Below, piece by piece: positions 45,608-55,491 of a stretch of DNA of 64,000 nucleotides. Position 1 is the first letter of the stretch, and each line of letters begins with the position of its first letter. Both the position numbers and the translations under genes were made by a program. The DNA is from Streptomyces sp. NBC_00289. Its GTDB lineage: Bacteria > Actinomycetota > Actinomycetes > Streptomycetales > Streptomycetaceae. The notes below the pieces were generated by a model. That model was not told the origin of the DNA, made no database searches, and saw only the letters and a list, made by a program, of their open reading frames with translations. The stretch is from positions 310,001 to 374,000 of the forward strand of contig NZ_CP108046.1 of assembly GCF_041435115.1 (NCBI RefSeq), read 5' to 3'.

Positions 45608-45642
45608 AGCGAAAAGGTCCGCCAACAACGTCGACGGACCTC
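45608..45642 (-). terminator. Terminator after the main Rhs gene
   Basis: On the minus strand, AGGTCCG ... CGGACCT forms a stem around a 14-base loop region, followed by TTTTCGCTTTT. It starts about 14 bases after the Rhs stop codon and separates it from the orphan tip. Confidence 0.75.
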
Positions 45643-45655
45643 ACGCAAGATCGAC

Positions 45656-48600
45656 TTAGGGCAAAAGCTTTTTAGTTGCCTCTATTGAGTGTACGAGCTC
45701 GTCATGGTACTCCCAATATTTTGAATAGACCGAGAATCCCATCTCTGCGGCGAACTCGCGCAGGTCCCGACCTGCTGGAGCTTGGACCCGCTCTAGTTCG
45801 GATTCCATGGCGGAGATCGTTTGACGTATGGCCTGGCCGCGGTCAATTGCGGCACGGATTTCCGCAGCGGCAGGTCCACCGTTATCTGTGACTATCTTTT
45901 GAAGTCCTTGCCCACCGTTTGTTACGACTTCTACTGCTTTGGTGACTGTTGTTGTGCATTGTTGGTTGGTGGCGCAGAGGGTGCCGGTTCCTTCGGCTGC
46001 TATGACGGTGGGTGCGGCGGCGGGGATGAGGGCGTCGGCTACTGCAGCAACAGCTGTCGCTCCCCCGACCACAACTAGCACTCCAATCCATTGAGTGATG
46101 TAGGAGTCTCTGGTAGTGATCCAGACTTCATTAAGTCCGTTGGGTCCTTCGTATTTCTGGTAGGCGGCTGGGGTGTTGTCGGCAAGGTATCCGCTGGTTC
46201 CGCAGTCGATGTCGGTGTCGTAGCAGGTGCCGACGACGGGGTCGGTGGCGCAGTCTTCGGTGCAGAGTCCGGCGGCGGCTGTGGTGTTGTTGAGGATGTC
46301 GCCTGATCCGGCTTGGGTGCTTCCCTTGGCGTCGGCTTTGGCGGTTTTGGCTGCTGCTCTGTCGGCGGCTTCGATGGCGGCTTTGTCGGCTGCGTTGGCC
46401 TGGTTCCAGAGTGCTTCGGCGTTGGAGCCGCTGTTTTCTCCGGTGACGGGGGTGCAGCCGCAGTCGTTGCCGATGTAGCCCTTGCCGCCGTAGACGCCGG
46501 GTGCGCCGGTTGACTGTGCGCCGGCGATGCCGCTGGATCCGCTGCCGGGTTGGTCGCATTCACCGGGGTGGGTGAAGGCGCAGGTGACTTTGCCGCTGGG
46601 GTCGGTGTTGTTGAGGGGGTCGTTGTGGACGTAGGTGTAGGGGTTGAGGGTTTGGCTGGTGGTGGTGTCCAGGACGGGGTCGGGGGTGATGAAGGTGTGA
46701 TTGTTGGGGTCGTAGAGGCGGCCCTTCATGTTGATGAGGCCGGTGTTGGGGGTGTTTTCGTGGCCGGTGAAGGTGCGGGTGAGGTCGCCGGTGGTGCCGG
46801 TGAAGGGTGTGCCGTTCTTTGTGACGAGGCGGCCGAAGGGTTCGTAGTAGAGGGTCTGGAGGGGGTTGCCTGAGGTGTCCAGGGTGGTGGCGGTGGAGCC
46901 GAGGCGGTCGGTGAGGTTGTACTGGACGTCGGTCTTGACGCCGTCGAAGACGGCCTGGCCGATGCTGCCGTCGGGGCCGGCGAGGTGGAAGACGTCCTTG
47001 TCGCCGCTGCCTTTGTGGAAGCGGTGCTCGAACAGGCCTCCGATGTAGAGGGTGTTGCCGATGGGGGTGGCTTCCATGATCTTGTTGTTGAAGGCGTCGT
47101 AGCGGTAGGTGGTGGTCACGCCCCGGGTGGTGACGGTGCGGGGCAGGTCGAAGGCGGTGTAGGTGACCTGGCGGGTGACGGTGCCGGCGGCGTTTTTCAC
47201 GGTGGTCTGCCGGCCGCGGTTGTCGTAGCCGTAGGTTTCCTTGGCTCCGCCCATGCTGGTGGCATCGTGACCGGTGACGGTATGCGGCTGCACGGTGCCG
47301 GTGGGGTAGGTGAGGGTGTCCGCAGTGCCGTCGGGCTGGCTGATCTTGGTCAGGCCGCCCAGGGCGTCGTAGCTGTAGTCGATGCTCTGTGAGCCTGCGT
47401 CATGGCCGAGGTTCCAGCCGGTGAGCTGGCCCACGGTGTTGTAGTCGTAGGTTTCCGAGCGCAGCGGGGTGGTGGCGTCGTCGCGGGTCTGCTTGATGAC
47501 CCGGCCGGCCGCGTCGTAGTCGTAGTCCAGGCCCATCACCTTGGTGCCCGCGCCGGTGGTGGCGGTGAGGGTGTCCAGGCGTCCGCCGGCGCTCTGGTAG
47601 GTGTTCTTGAGGGTGACGCCGTTGCCGAGCTGGGCGGTGTCCGTCTGCAGGTCGGGGGTGCGCTTGCTGACCGTCCACAGGGTTTTCGGGTCCTGGCCGG
47701 GGGTGATGTCGGTGACGGTGTTGGGGTAGCCGGCTGCGTTGTAGCCGTAGCGCAGGGTGAGCGGCTCGCGTCCGGTGACCTCGGGGTAGGTCAGCGTGTC
47801 GGCGGTGCCGTCTGCGTTGTAGGTCTGCGAGGTGGTGTAGGAGCGGCTGGTGGTCTGGTCGGTGTATGTGGTGCCGGCGGGCCGGCCGTAGGAGTCGTAG
47901 GTGAAGTCGGTGCGGATTTTATCGATCTGTTCGGGGCTGGTGGCGTAGTCCAGCTGGCCGATGCCGTGGGGGGCGCTGTCGTAGACGAACGCGGAGATGC
48001 CGTCTTCGGTGGTGCGGGAGGTCATCCGGCCCAGGTCGTCGTAGCCGAAGACGCTCTGGTGCTGGGCGTCGCCACGGGTCTCCCGCTCGATGAGGCCGTT
48101 ACCGAAGTAGGCGGTGTCGGTGACTCCGCGGTCCGGTTCGCTGAGCCTGGTGCGGCGCCCGCGGACGTCGTACTGCATGGTGGTGACGTTGCCCTTGGCG
48201 TCGGTGATCGACTTCAGCAGGTCGAACGGGGCGTAGGTGTAGGCGGTGTTGAGGCCCTCGGCGCTGCCGTCGGGCTTGGTGCGGTAGTCGGTGTGGACTT
48301 TCAGCCGGCCGTCGGCGTCGTAGAGGTCGAGCCGGGTGGCGCCGGTGGGGTCGGTGACCGTCGTGGAGGCGAAGGCGGGTTCGAACACGGTGGATTTGCC
48401 GTCCGGGCCGGTCGACTTCACCATCCGGTCCAGGCTGTCGTATTCGAAGTAGCTGGTTGCCTTCCCTCCGGTCGGCGAGGGAGCGGACGTGGCCACGGTG
48501 CGGCCCAGCGTGTCGTAGGTGACGGCGGTGGCCAGTTTCCCGCCGACGTTGTCGAAGTCCTTGCCGAAGGAGGCGACCGGCCGTCCCAGGACATCGGTGG

Positions 48601-51600
48601 AGGCGGTGCTGGTCTTGGGTCCGGTGGTGGTGGTGACGCTCACGCCGTTGATGCCGCCGGCCAAGTCGCCGCGGCCGGCGTAGGTGATGTCGGTGGGCGC
48701 AGTGCCGTCGGTCTCGGCGTGGACCTGTCGGCCCAGATCATCAATTTTCGCTGTGGTGGTGCGGCCGTTGACGTCTTCGCTGCCCAGCGTGATGCCGAAC
48801 GCGGGATGGGTGACCATCCATGTCGCCGGCCGGTAGGCGGCCACCTTGTAGTCGACCCACACCAGGGAGGGGTAGATCTCCTCGTTCGGCTGGCCGGGAA
48901 ACGCCGGCTCGTAGGCGGTGTATACGGTGCGGTCCGGGCGCCCCGGCGTCTTGGACGTCACCGACGTCACCGCGCCCCGCGCGTTGTAGGCGGTGATCGT
49001 CGACTCGCGCACCCTGTCGGCATCATCGTCCGTGTTGTTTTTCTCCACGTCCGTTCTGGTCAGCAGGCCGCGCTCGTCGTGGAGGTAGGAGACGTTGCGT
49101 TCCCGCGTGGCGCCGTCGGCCGCGAAGCTCACCGTCTTGGACGAGAGAGCCTCACCGACCCGCCACTCCTCGATCAGCTCGGCCGCGGTGTCGAACTTCG
49201 TCGTCGTGATGAGCGCGGTGCCGCCATCGGTGGCCCGCGACAGCGAGGTCGGGTTGCCGAACTCGTCGAACACCGCAGCACTGTCGGTGCGCCGAAGCGC
49301 CGTGGCCGGCTCACTGACACCGGTGATCGCTGCGCCCGCCGCCTGGCCGTCCCAGTCGATAGCGACTTGCTGCGCGCCGGACTGTTCCCATTCCTTGGTG
49401 GTCGAGCTCGTGTCGAAGACAGCCATCACCTTGCCGCCGTGCTGCGGCCGGGCCTCATAGGCGGAAGACGTGCGTGTCACCCGCGCGCGGGCCGTGGCCG
49501 GCTTCGCGGCAGCCTGCTCGGCGGTAAGGATCGCCACCACCGTGGTGACCAGCGAAGGCCGCCCGACCTCCGGGTAGAAAGCGCCGTTGCTGACGCTCTT
49601 GCGGTGCGCGAACACCATCTCCGTCTGGGAGGCACGCCGCTTGTCGAAGACCCGGAACGTGCCGAACCCCAGGGAGCCGTTGCCCCGCAGGTCAGTGACC
49701 GGATCGGCGTAGGTGTACTGCCACACGCGGGCCGCGCCGGCAGAAGCGGTGTTGACCTGTCCAGCCCGCGACACCCGCTGGCGCACCACCGGGAAGCCCT
49801 TCTTCGGACACGTCAGCGGATACGTGCACGTGGCCGTCTCGGGCGTGCTGGACCAGGTGTTGGAGTAGGTGATGCTCTCCCGCTGCCAGGCCACTCCCTC
49901 GTCGTGCACCGACACCAACTTGTCGACCTGGCGTTCGTTTTGCTGCAGGATCCGCATCCGCCCCGAATCGATCTTCACCACGTCGGTGCGGCCGTCACCG
50001 TTGACATCCGCCAGCTGCGAAGTGGCCCGCCCGGCACTCTCGTCCTTAGTGCCGCCGCCCAGATCAATGTCGGAGGAGGTGAACGTGCCGTCACCGTCCG
50101 AAACCGCAAGATGCGTCGCTACGGCGTCGAAGGAGACGATGTCATCCCGGCCGTCGCCGTTGACGTCAGCGACCCGCAAATCCATCGAATCGTCATGCCC
50201 GATCGACACACTGTGCGGATCGGCAAGGCCCCGGCCAGTGTTGAACAGCAGGATGCCGTGCAGATCGTAAATGTGCTTGGCCGGGTCCGTCTTGGGCGGC
50301 AGCAGCAGCACATCCTCCAGACCGTCCGCGTTGAAGTCCCCCGGAAACGTCTCGAAACCAGACTGCTGGGGTGCCGCCCGGCTGTAGAGGCGGCCGGACT
50401 TGACCACCGACTGCGCACTCACCGTGGCCACGCCCGCATCACTGACACTCAGCGACGACACCGACGCCAGACACGTGCCGTCCGCCGACACGTTCGCCGA
50501 CAGCTGCTCGGCCCGGCCGTCACCGTCCAGATCCGACACTCCCAGATCACAACGGGCCTTCATACTGCTGGCCGTAGCCGGCTTGAACGTGCCCGGCCCG
50601 TCCGCGATCCGCACCGACACCGTCGGCACCTTGTCCGATGCCGCCCCATCGGGGCTGAGCATGTCCAAACGGCCGTCACCGTTCACATCCGCCAGGTTAC
50701 CCACCGCGTTCTCCGGCAGGTCGAACGGCGTCATCATGTCCTCAACGAACCGGGCGGCCTTCTTGTCCCACTTCAGCAGATGCGACGTCCACTTCTTCGT
50801 CACCGCCGAAAAGACCGGCAGCAAAATCTCCGCCGCCCCGTCGACGTTCGCGTCCACCGCGCGCGCCCGCCCCAGATCGGTCAGCTCCCCCGGCCAGCCC
50901 AGCGCCGGGGTCAGATCCCTCTGCGCATCCGGCGAGACACCGAACTTCACCCGGTCCGGCTTCCCCGGCCCCCGCGAATACAGAAGATCACTTCTGCCGT
51001 CCCCGTCCAGGTCCAGCACCCGCATCCGCGGATTACCAGCCGCCGTGTCCAGTGTCACCGAACCCCCGTCGACCACCGTGAACGACGGCGCCGCCGGCTG
51101 ACTGGACCAGCCGAACTCCTTCTTCTTCACACACCCGCCCGCGCTGCCGCACTTCTGCAGCGAGGCCAGCAGACTCTGCCTGCTCGACGACACCGTGTAG
51201 GCGAGGTGGTACTGCCACGCCAGCTTCGTGTCATCCGGCATCGGCGCCAGCATACGGATCGTCTTCAACCGCTTCGTATGCGCAAACCGCACCCCCGCCG
51301 TATACGAGAACCTGGCCCCCGCAGCATCGTCCTCGTAATCGAACTCCACCCGCCGCTTCGCCGCCACCCCCCCGTTGCTCGTATACTCGATCTTGGAGAT
51401 GAGGATTTCGTTGCGGGCCCTGCCGTCCTTGTCGTACTCGTAGGAGACCGTGTTCCCCGACGCATCCGTCTCATGGTCCAGCAGCCACGTCACCCGCACC
51501 GGCACCGCGAGATCCGTATCCATCAAAGGATTGTTGGCCGTGTCGAAACCGACCCCTGTCCTCGACCGGGTCGCCGTGTGCGGCAAAAACGTCTGCGTCA

Positions 51601-52240
51601 CCCCCTTCTTGTCCGTCACCTCGAACCGGTCCGGACCCGTAATCCCCGGCGTCGTCCCCCCGAACGCCACAATCCTGCGGAAGCTGTTGCTCCGCGTCCG
51701 GTACTCCGAGCCGTCCCCTCCGTACTTGTCCGTGCCGCCCTGCACCGCCCCGACAAGAATCAGACGCTCACCATTCAGACAAAACCGGTCGTTGGGATCG
51801 AAGTGCACACCCCCGTGCGTGCCGTCCACCGCCACCGACTGTGCGCACCGGGCAATCGCCGACCCCGCACCCGACAACGACCACCCCACCCCCACCGAAG
51901 ACCGACCGGCCCCCGACGCATACTGCAGCGACAGCCGCGGACTCATGGCCGCCCGCCCCGCCGGCACATCCAACGGCACCGACGTCGTAAACACACCCGA
52001 CGGCAACACCTCCCCCGACGACGGCAAATACCCCGCGTCTGCTCCCTTACCTACCGCCGCGGACACAGACAACGCCTTCGGAATCACCGGCACACCCGAC
52101 ACCGGATCAGCCGCCGACGCCACCGGCGCCTGCCCCACCACCCCAGCCACCAACGCCGCCACCACAACCGGCGACAACGCAGCCAACCAACCAGGTCTCA
52201 GCAGACCCCCCGACCGCAACACACCACGACCAGCCACCAT
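45656..52240 (-). CDS. Giant exported Rhs/YD-repeat polymorphic toxin-like protein
   Basis: A 2194-residue protein from ATG 52240 (MVAGRGVLRSGGLLRPGWLA, then a hydrophobic stretch and VASAADP, a typical signal peptide). Order: an SpvB-like N-terminal domain (SPRLSLQYASGAGRSSVGVG, WSLSG), then six or more FG-GAP/VCBS-like repeats (LDLDGDGRSDLLY, DVNGDGRLDML, DFNADGLEDVLLL, DVNGDGRDDIVSF), then many YD repeats (YDTLGRTVAT, YDSLDRMVKST, YDVRGRRTRL), the Rhs core end (TDRLGSTATTLDTSGN ... GRLYDPNNHTFITPDP near residue 1837), and a 320-residue tip with a hydrophobic segment near 2050. YD proteins form a shell around the toxic tip that is autoprocessed at the core end. The toxin activity of this tip was not recognised, and no immunity gene is visible. 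An earlier GTG about 50 bases upstream of 52240 after GGGGGGAGG is a possible alternative start. Confidence 0.88.
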   Translation of the reverse strand: MVAGRGVLRSGGLLRPGWLAALSPVVVAALVAGVVGQAPVASAADPVSGVPVIPKALSVSAAVGKGADAGYLPSSGEVLPSGVFTTSVPLDVPAGRAAMSPRLSLQYASGAGRSSVGVGWSLSGAGSAIARCAQSVAVDGTHGGVHFDPNDRFCLNGERLILVGAVQGGTDKYGGDGSEYRTRSNSFRRIVAFGGTTPGITGPDRFEVTDKKGVTQTFLPHTATRSRTGVGFDTANNPLMDTDLAVPVRVTWLLDHETDASGNTVSYEYDKDGRARNEILISKIEYTSNGGVAAKRRVEFDYEDDAAGARFSYTAGVRFAHTKRLKTIRMLAPMPDDTKLAWQYHLAYTVSSSRQSLLASLQKCGSAGGCVKKKEFGWSSQPAAPSFTVVDGGSVTLDTAAGNPRMRVLDLDGDGRSDLLYSRGPGKPDRVKFGVSPDAQRDLTPALGWPGELTDLGRARAVDANVDGAAEILLPVFSAVTKKWTSHLLKWDKKAARFVEDMMTPFDLPENAVGNLADVNGDGRLDMLSPDGAASDKVPTVSVRIADGPGTFKPATASSMKARCDLGVSDLDGDGRAEQLSANVSADGTCLASVSSLSVSDAGVATVSAQSVVKSGRLYSRAAPQQSGFETFPGDFNADGLEDVLLLPPKTDPAKHIYDLHGILLFNTGRGLADPHSVSIGHDDSMDLRVADVNGDGRDDIVSFDAVATHLAVSDGDGTFTSSDIDLGGGTKDESAGRATSQLADVNGDGRTDVVKIDSGRMRILQQNERQVDKLVSVHDEGVAWQRESITYSNTWSSTPETATCTYPLTCPKKGFPVVRQRVSRAGQVNTASAGAARVWQYTYADPVTDLRGNGSLGFGTFRVFDKRRASQTEMVFAHRKSVSNGAFYPEVGRPSLVTTVVAILTAEQAAAKPATARARVTRTSSAYEARPQHGGKVMAVFDTSSTTKEWEQSGAQQVAIDWDGQAAGAAITGVSEPATALRRTDSAAVFDEFGNPTSLSRATDGGTALITTTKFDTAAELIEEWRVGEALSSKTVSFAADGATRERNVSYLHDERGLLTRTDVEKNNTDDDADRVRESTITAYNARGAVTSVTSKTPGRPDRTVYTAYEPAFPGQPNEEIYPSLVWVDYKVAAYRPATWMVTHPAFGITLGSEDVNGRTTTAKIDDLGRQVHAETDGTAPTDITYAGRGDLAGGINGVSVTTTTGPKTSTASTDVLGRPVASFGKDFDNVGGKLATAVTYDTLGRTVATSAPSPTGGKATSYFEYDSLDRMVKSTGPDGKSTVFEPAFASTTVTDPTGATRLDLYDADGRLKVHTDYRTKPDGSAEGLNTAYTYAPFDLLKSITDAKGNVTTMQYDVRGRRTRLSEPDRGVTDTAYFGNGLIERETRGDAQHQSVFGYDDLGRMTSRTTEDGISAFVYDSAPHGIGQLDYATSPEQIDKIRTDFTYDSYGRPAGTTYTDQTTSRSYTTSQTYNADGTADTLTYPEVTGREPLTLRYGYNAAGYPNTVTDITPGQDPKTLWTVSKRTPDLQTDTAQLGNGVTLKNTYQSAGGRLDTLTATTGAGTKVMGLDYDYDAAGRVIKQTRDDATTPLRSETYDYNTVGQLTGWNLGHDAGSQSIDYSYDALGGLTKISQPDGTADTLTYPTGTVQPHTVTGHDATSMGGAKETYGYDNRGRQTTVKNAAGTVTRQVTYTAFDLPRTVTTRGVTTTYRYDAFNNKIMEATPIGNTLYIGGLFEHRFHKGSGDKDVFHLAGPDGSIGQAVFDGVKTDVQYNLTDRLGSTATTLDTSGNPLQTLYYEPFGRLVTKNGTPFTGTTGDLTRTFTGHENTPNTGLINMKGRLYDPNNHTFITPDPVLDTTTSQTLNPYTYVHNDPLNNTDPSGKVTCAFTHPGECDQPGSGSSGIAGAQSTGAPGVYGGKGYIGNDCGCTPVTGENSGSNAEALWNQANAADKAAIEAADRAAAKTAKADAKGSTQAGSGDILNNTTAAAGLCTEDCATDPVVGTCYDTDIDCGTSGYLADNTPAAYQKYEGPNGLNEVWITTRDSYITQWIGVLVVVGGATAVAAVADALIPAAAPTVIAAEGTGTLCATNQQCTTTVTKAVEVVTNGGQGLQKIVTDNGGPAAAEIRAAIDRGQAIRQTISAMESELERVQAPAGRDLREFAAEMGFSVYSKYWEYHDELVHSIEATKKLLP

Positions 52241-52489
52241 CGCCTCACAACCAGAGAAGACAAGGCCGAAACCCACGGCATCAGCCACCTCCCCCCAAAC
52301 AACCCCCACCCCCACCACCCCGCCAGAGCAAACCCCACTCACACCACACTGAGCTTGTTCCACTTTGACGGACGGGAGTGTCATGAATTAGGTGGGTTCC
52401 TTCCTCGAAGGAGTCATCTGATGGGAACGACGATGGGTCACACGATCGGGGGTTGCAGGCGGCGTGTCGCTTGCAGAGGTGGATGTGGC

Positions 52490-53074
52490 TGCTGAGGGTG
52501 CTGGTGTGAAGTCGATGCCGGTATCCGGGAATGGTCTGTCGGTCGAGTTGAGGAACTGGCCGTGCTCGCGGCGGAGAAGACTGCCGCCGGAGGTCTCCGG
52601 CTGATGGGCGAGGGCGGTCCTTCCCGAGCTTGCGCAGCATTTGATGCAGGCTGCGCTCGAGGCGGAGATGGAACTGCATCTGGCCGACGAATCGGTCATC
52701 GCCGGCGGTCGCGGATCACGGTCGGGCGGAAATATGCGGAACGGATATCGGGCGAAGAAGGTGATGACCGAGGTCGGCCCGGTGGTGGTGAACGTGGCCC
52801 CGCGACAGGCTGAGGACCTTCCGTCCCCGGACTGTTGCCGAGATATGCCCGGCGGACCGGCGCCCTGGACGAAATGGCCCTCTCGCTCACCGGGAAAGGG
52901 CTGACGTCGGGGGAGATCGTCGCTCATCTCGCCAAGGTCTATGGAATGACCACGTCGAAGGAGACCGTTTCCACGATCACGGACACGGCGCTCGAATCGA
53001 TGGCGGAATGACGCACCCGCCCACTCGATCCGGTGTACCCCGTGGTCTTTATCGACGCGAGTCATGTACGGATC
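52490..53074 (+). pseudogene. IS256 transposase N-terminal part
   Basis: Across frames it reads ELAVLAAEKTAAGGLRLMGE, ELAQHLMQAALEAEMELHLA, then SGGNMRNGYRAKKVMTEVGP, GALDEMALSLTGKGLTSGEI, TSKETVSTITDTALESMAEW and DPVYPVVFIDASHVRI, with at least two frameshifts and a TGA after MAEW. It ends at the first catalytic Asp, where ISL3-like terminal DNA begins. It lies about 250 bases upstream of, and divergent from, the Rhs gene. Confidence 0.8.
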
Positions 53075-53097
53075 GGTTCTGTCGACGATCTTGTTTG
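53075..53097. repeat. ISL3-type terminal repeat remnant
   Basis: GGTTCTGTCGACGATCTTGT matches the right end of the ISL3 element at 40560-42257 at all but one position. It follows the same codon region (FID--HV-I) of an IS256 transposase in which the complete ISL3 is inserted. Nothing of the ISL3 transposase remains. Confidence 0.7.
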
Positions 53098-53137
53098 CGC
53101 CGTGAGGTGCTGATGGTCCGTACGGGGGTGAGAGACC

Positions 53138-55306
53138 GTGCGCCACGAGGTGCTGTGATCCGCGTGCGGGTGTGAGACCCGCACCGTCGTTCCGTCGCAG
53201 CGGGACGACAGAAGCAGGGGGTAGCTGGGCCCGGCGAGTCGGCCGGGTCTGGTGGAGAGCAGCCCCGACAACGACGGGACGCACTGGAACTACCGGACGG
53301 TGCGGGTCCGGCAAGCGAGACGGGAAGGTGGACGCGAGGAACCAGCGGTGTAAAGCCCCTCAAGACCTCCGCCAGCTCAAACCCGGTGGATCTGGGCTGG
53401 ATCGCGGTGCGCACTGCCCGTATGGGCAGGAACTCCTGGATCGGATTGATCTTGCCGGTCGGGAGGCCACGGAGAAGGGCTGCGGCGTAACCGTGGCGAT
53501 GCCGCAGGGGCAAAGCTGGCCGCCTCACCCGACGAGCGGATCACAGTGAACGTGGGAACCACCTCGGAGCTTTCGTCTCAGCGCTCTCTCCAGGTGCGAT
53601 GGGGCGGGAAGGCGTCCGCCGACGGCCCGGGGTGGGGCGGAGGGCTGGTAGTAGTCCGGGGGCGGGAAAGCCGTCCACATGGCGAAGCAGCCCAGCGGAT
53701 TCAGGTAGTTGAGGAACTGCAATGGACGGAGACGCTGGTGAATACCGGTGATCTGTGGCCCGACCCCGATGGGGCCTGGCTGCGGGTACGACGGATGCAG
53801 ACCAAGCTGCACCAATGGGCGGTCGGTGATCCCGACCGCAGGTTCGATGATCTCTACAACCTTGTCCATCACCCCGATTTCCTCACCGTCGCGTGGGAGA
53901 GGGTGAGGGGCAACAAGGGCGCGCGCACCGCCGGCGTGGACCGGGTCATCCCGGCCTTCATCGCCGCCGACGCCGACATCGTGGCCTTCCTGAAGAACAC
54001 GCGGGAGCAGTTGAAGGCCCGCACGTTCACCCCTCTGCCGGTGCGGGAGCGCATGATCCCCAAGCCGGGCAGCGGGGGAAAGCTCAGGAGGCTGGGGATT
54101 CCCACCGCGATGGACAGGCTCGTGCAAGCCGCGCTCGTGCTGGTCCTGGAGCCGATCTTCGAGGCGTCCTTCAAGCCGGTCAGCTACGGCTTTCGCCCCG
54201 AACGACGAGCCCATGACGCGATCGCTGAGGTGCACCACTTCGGCACCAAGGGCTACCACTGGGTGCTGGATGCGGACATCGAAGCGTGCTTCGACAACAT
54301 CGCACACTCCGCTCTCCTGGAGCGGATGCGCCGACGAGTCGGAGACAAGCGGGTTCTCGCCCTGGTCAAGGCGTTCCTGAAGGCGGGCATCATGTCCGCC
54401 GATGGCGAGACCAGGGACACGAACACCGGCACACCCCAAGGCGGGATCGCCTCACCGCTGTTGGCGAACATCGCCCTCTCGGCGCTGGATGAACACTTCT
54501 GTGCCAAGTGGGACGCTCACGGCAACGGCGGCAGGCGGACAGCACACCGCCGACGCGGAGGGGCCACATACCGGATCGTCCGCTACGCGGACGATTTTCT
54601 GATCATGGTGTGCGGCGCCCGAGCTCACGCGGACGCGCTGTGGGAGGAGGTCACGGCCGTGCTCGCCCCTCTGGGGCTCCGCCTGTCCGTGGCCAAGACC
54701 TGGGTCTGCCATATCGACGAGGGGCTGGACTTTCTCGGCTTTCACATCCAGCGGAGGCGCAAGAAGGGCACCAGCGAGCACTACGTCTACACCTATCCGT
54801 CGAAGAAGGCGCTGGCCTCCATCACGGGCAAGGTGCGGGCGATGACGAACAAGAGAGGTCAACGCACTCTCGCCGACCTGCTCCGCCAGCTCAACTCGGC
54901 GGTGCGGGGATGGTGTTACTACTTCCGGTTCGGGTCGTCCACAGCCACGTTCCACTATCTCGACGACTTCTGCTGGCGTCGAGTGACGTTGTGGCTGAGG
55001 AAGCAGCATCCCGGGATCGACTGGAGGACTCTGCGGCGCCGCTACTTGACCGGCGAGCCCGGTTGGCGGCCCGCAGAGGACGGGATCATGCTGTTCGTCC
55101 CGCAGCGGGTGAAGGTGACCCGCTATCGCTGGCGTGGATACAGCATCCCGACACCGTGGGCGAGGGCCGCGACGGTGTGAACCGCGCGGTCCCAAGGGAG
55201 TCCGTGGAGCGCCGGATGCGGTGAGAGTCGCATGTCCGGTGCGGAGGGCGGGCCGGGGAAACGGGCTGGTCCCAAGGCCAGTACCGCGCCCCGGTCCGAC
55301 CCCTAC
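53138..55306 (+). mobile_element. Group II intron 2 (complete or nearly so)
   Basis: The proposed 5' end is GTGCGCC at 53138 (GTGYG consensus). Domain V is seen at about 55207-55250 (GAGCGCCGGATGCGGTGAGA, then GTCGCATGTCCGGTGCGGAG). Domain VI follows (CGGGCCGGGG pairing with CCCCGGTCCG; GCTGG with CCAG), ending CCCCTAC at 55306. Length is about 2.17 kb. The 5' end is less certain because a similar GTGAGGTGCTG sequence occurs 36 bases earlier. The flanks are not coding. Confidence 0.75.
53738..55180 (+). CDS. ltrA: Group II intron reverse transcriptase/maturase (no endonuclease)
   Basis: A 480-residue intron-encoded protein from GTG 53738 (VNTGDLWPDPDGAWLRVRRM QTKLHQW); the frame is open further upstream but that part lies in intron RNA. 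Reverse transcriptase motifs: GKLRRLGIPTAMDRLVQAAL, SYGFRPERRAHDAI, LDADIEACFDNIAH, NTGTPQGGIASPLLANIAL, and the active site IVRYADDFLIM. The maturase domain has LNSAVRGWCYYFRFG. It stops at WARAATV without an HNH domain, so it is a shorter class than the protein at 2974-4746 and would need another way to prime DNA synthesis. Confidence 0.92.
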   Translation: MNTGDLWPDPDGAWLRVRRMQTKLHQWAVGDPDRRFDDLYNLVHHPDFLTVAWERVRGNKGARTAGVDRVIPAFIAADADIVAFLKNTREQLKARTFTPLPVRERMIPKPGSGGKLRRLGIPTAMDRLVQAALVLVLEPIFEASFKPVSYGFRPERRAHDAIAEVHHFGTKGYHWVLDADIEACFDNIAHSALLERMRRRVGDKRVLALVKAFLKAGIMSADGETRDTNTGTPQGGIASPLLANIALSALDEHFCAKWDAHGNGGRRTAHRRRGGATYRIVRYADDFLIMVCGARAHADALWEEVTAVLAPLGLRLSVAKTWVCHIDEGLDFLGFHIQRRRKKGTSEHYVYTYPSKKALASITGKVRAMTNKRGQRTLADLLRQLNSAVRGWCYYFRFGSSTATFHYLDDFCWRRVTLWLRKQHPGIDWRTLRRRYLTGEPGWRPAEDGIMLFVPQRVKVTRYRWRGYSIPTPWARAATV

Positions 55307-55491
55307 TGCGTCAACTGCTCTGTCGCAGCAGGGTTGTTGAAGCGGGGGGCGGGCAGCCTGATCCGGGTGGTGCCGGGGAGGGCGAGAGCGGCCCTGACAA
55401 AGCCGGGACGTACCAGTACTGCCAGATGGTGCGGGTCCGGCGAGCGTGATGGAGAGGAGTACGCGAGGAACCGGCGTGTTACGCCTCCTTA

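Noticed and set aside
45656..52240. Reading the giant protein as a wall-associated WapA-type cell-contact toxin with an immunity gene
   Set aside because: The core fits, but no wall anchor and no immunity gene could be found, so the narrower Rhs/YD label was kept.
47402..52495. A 1697-residue plus-strand frame opposite the Rhs gene
   Set aside because: It is a shadow of high-GC coding DNA. The minus-strand product has a signal peptide, FG-GAP and YD repeats; the plus-strand translation is Arg/His-rich and matches nothing.
53738..55180. Second reverse transcriptase as an abortive-infection or defence RT
   Set aside because: It has a maturase domain and is followed by a clear domain V, so it is an intron protein.
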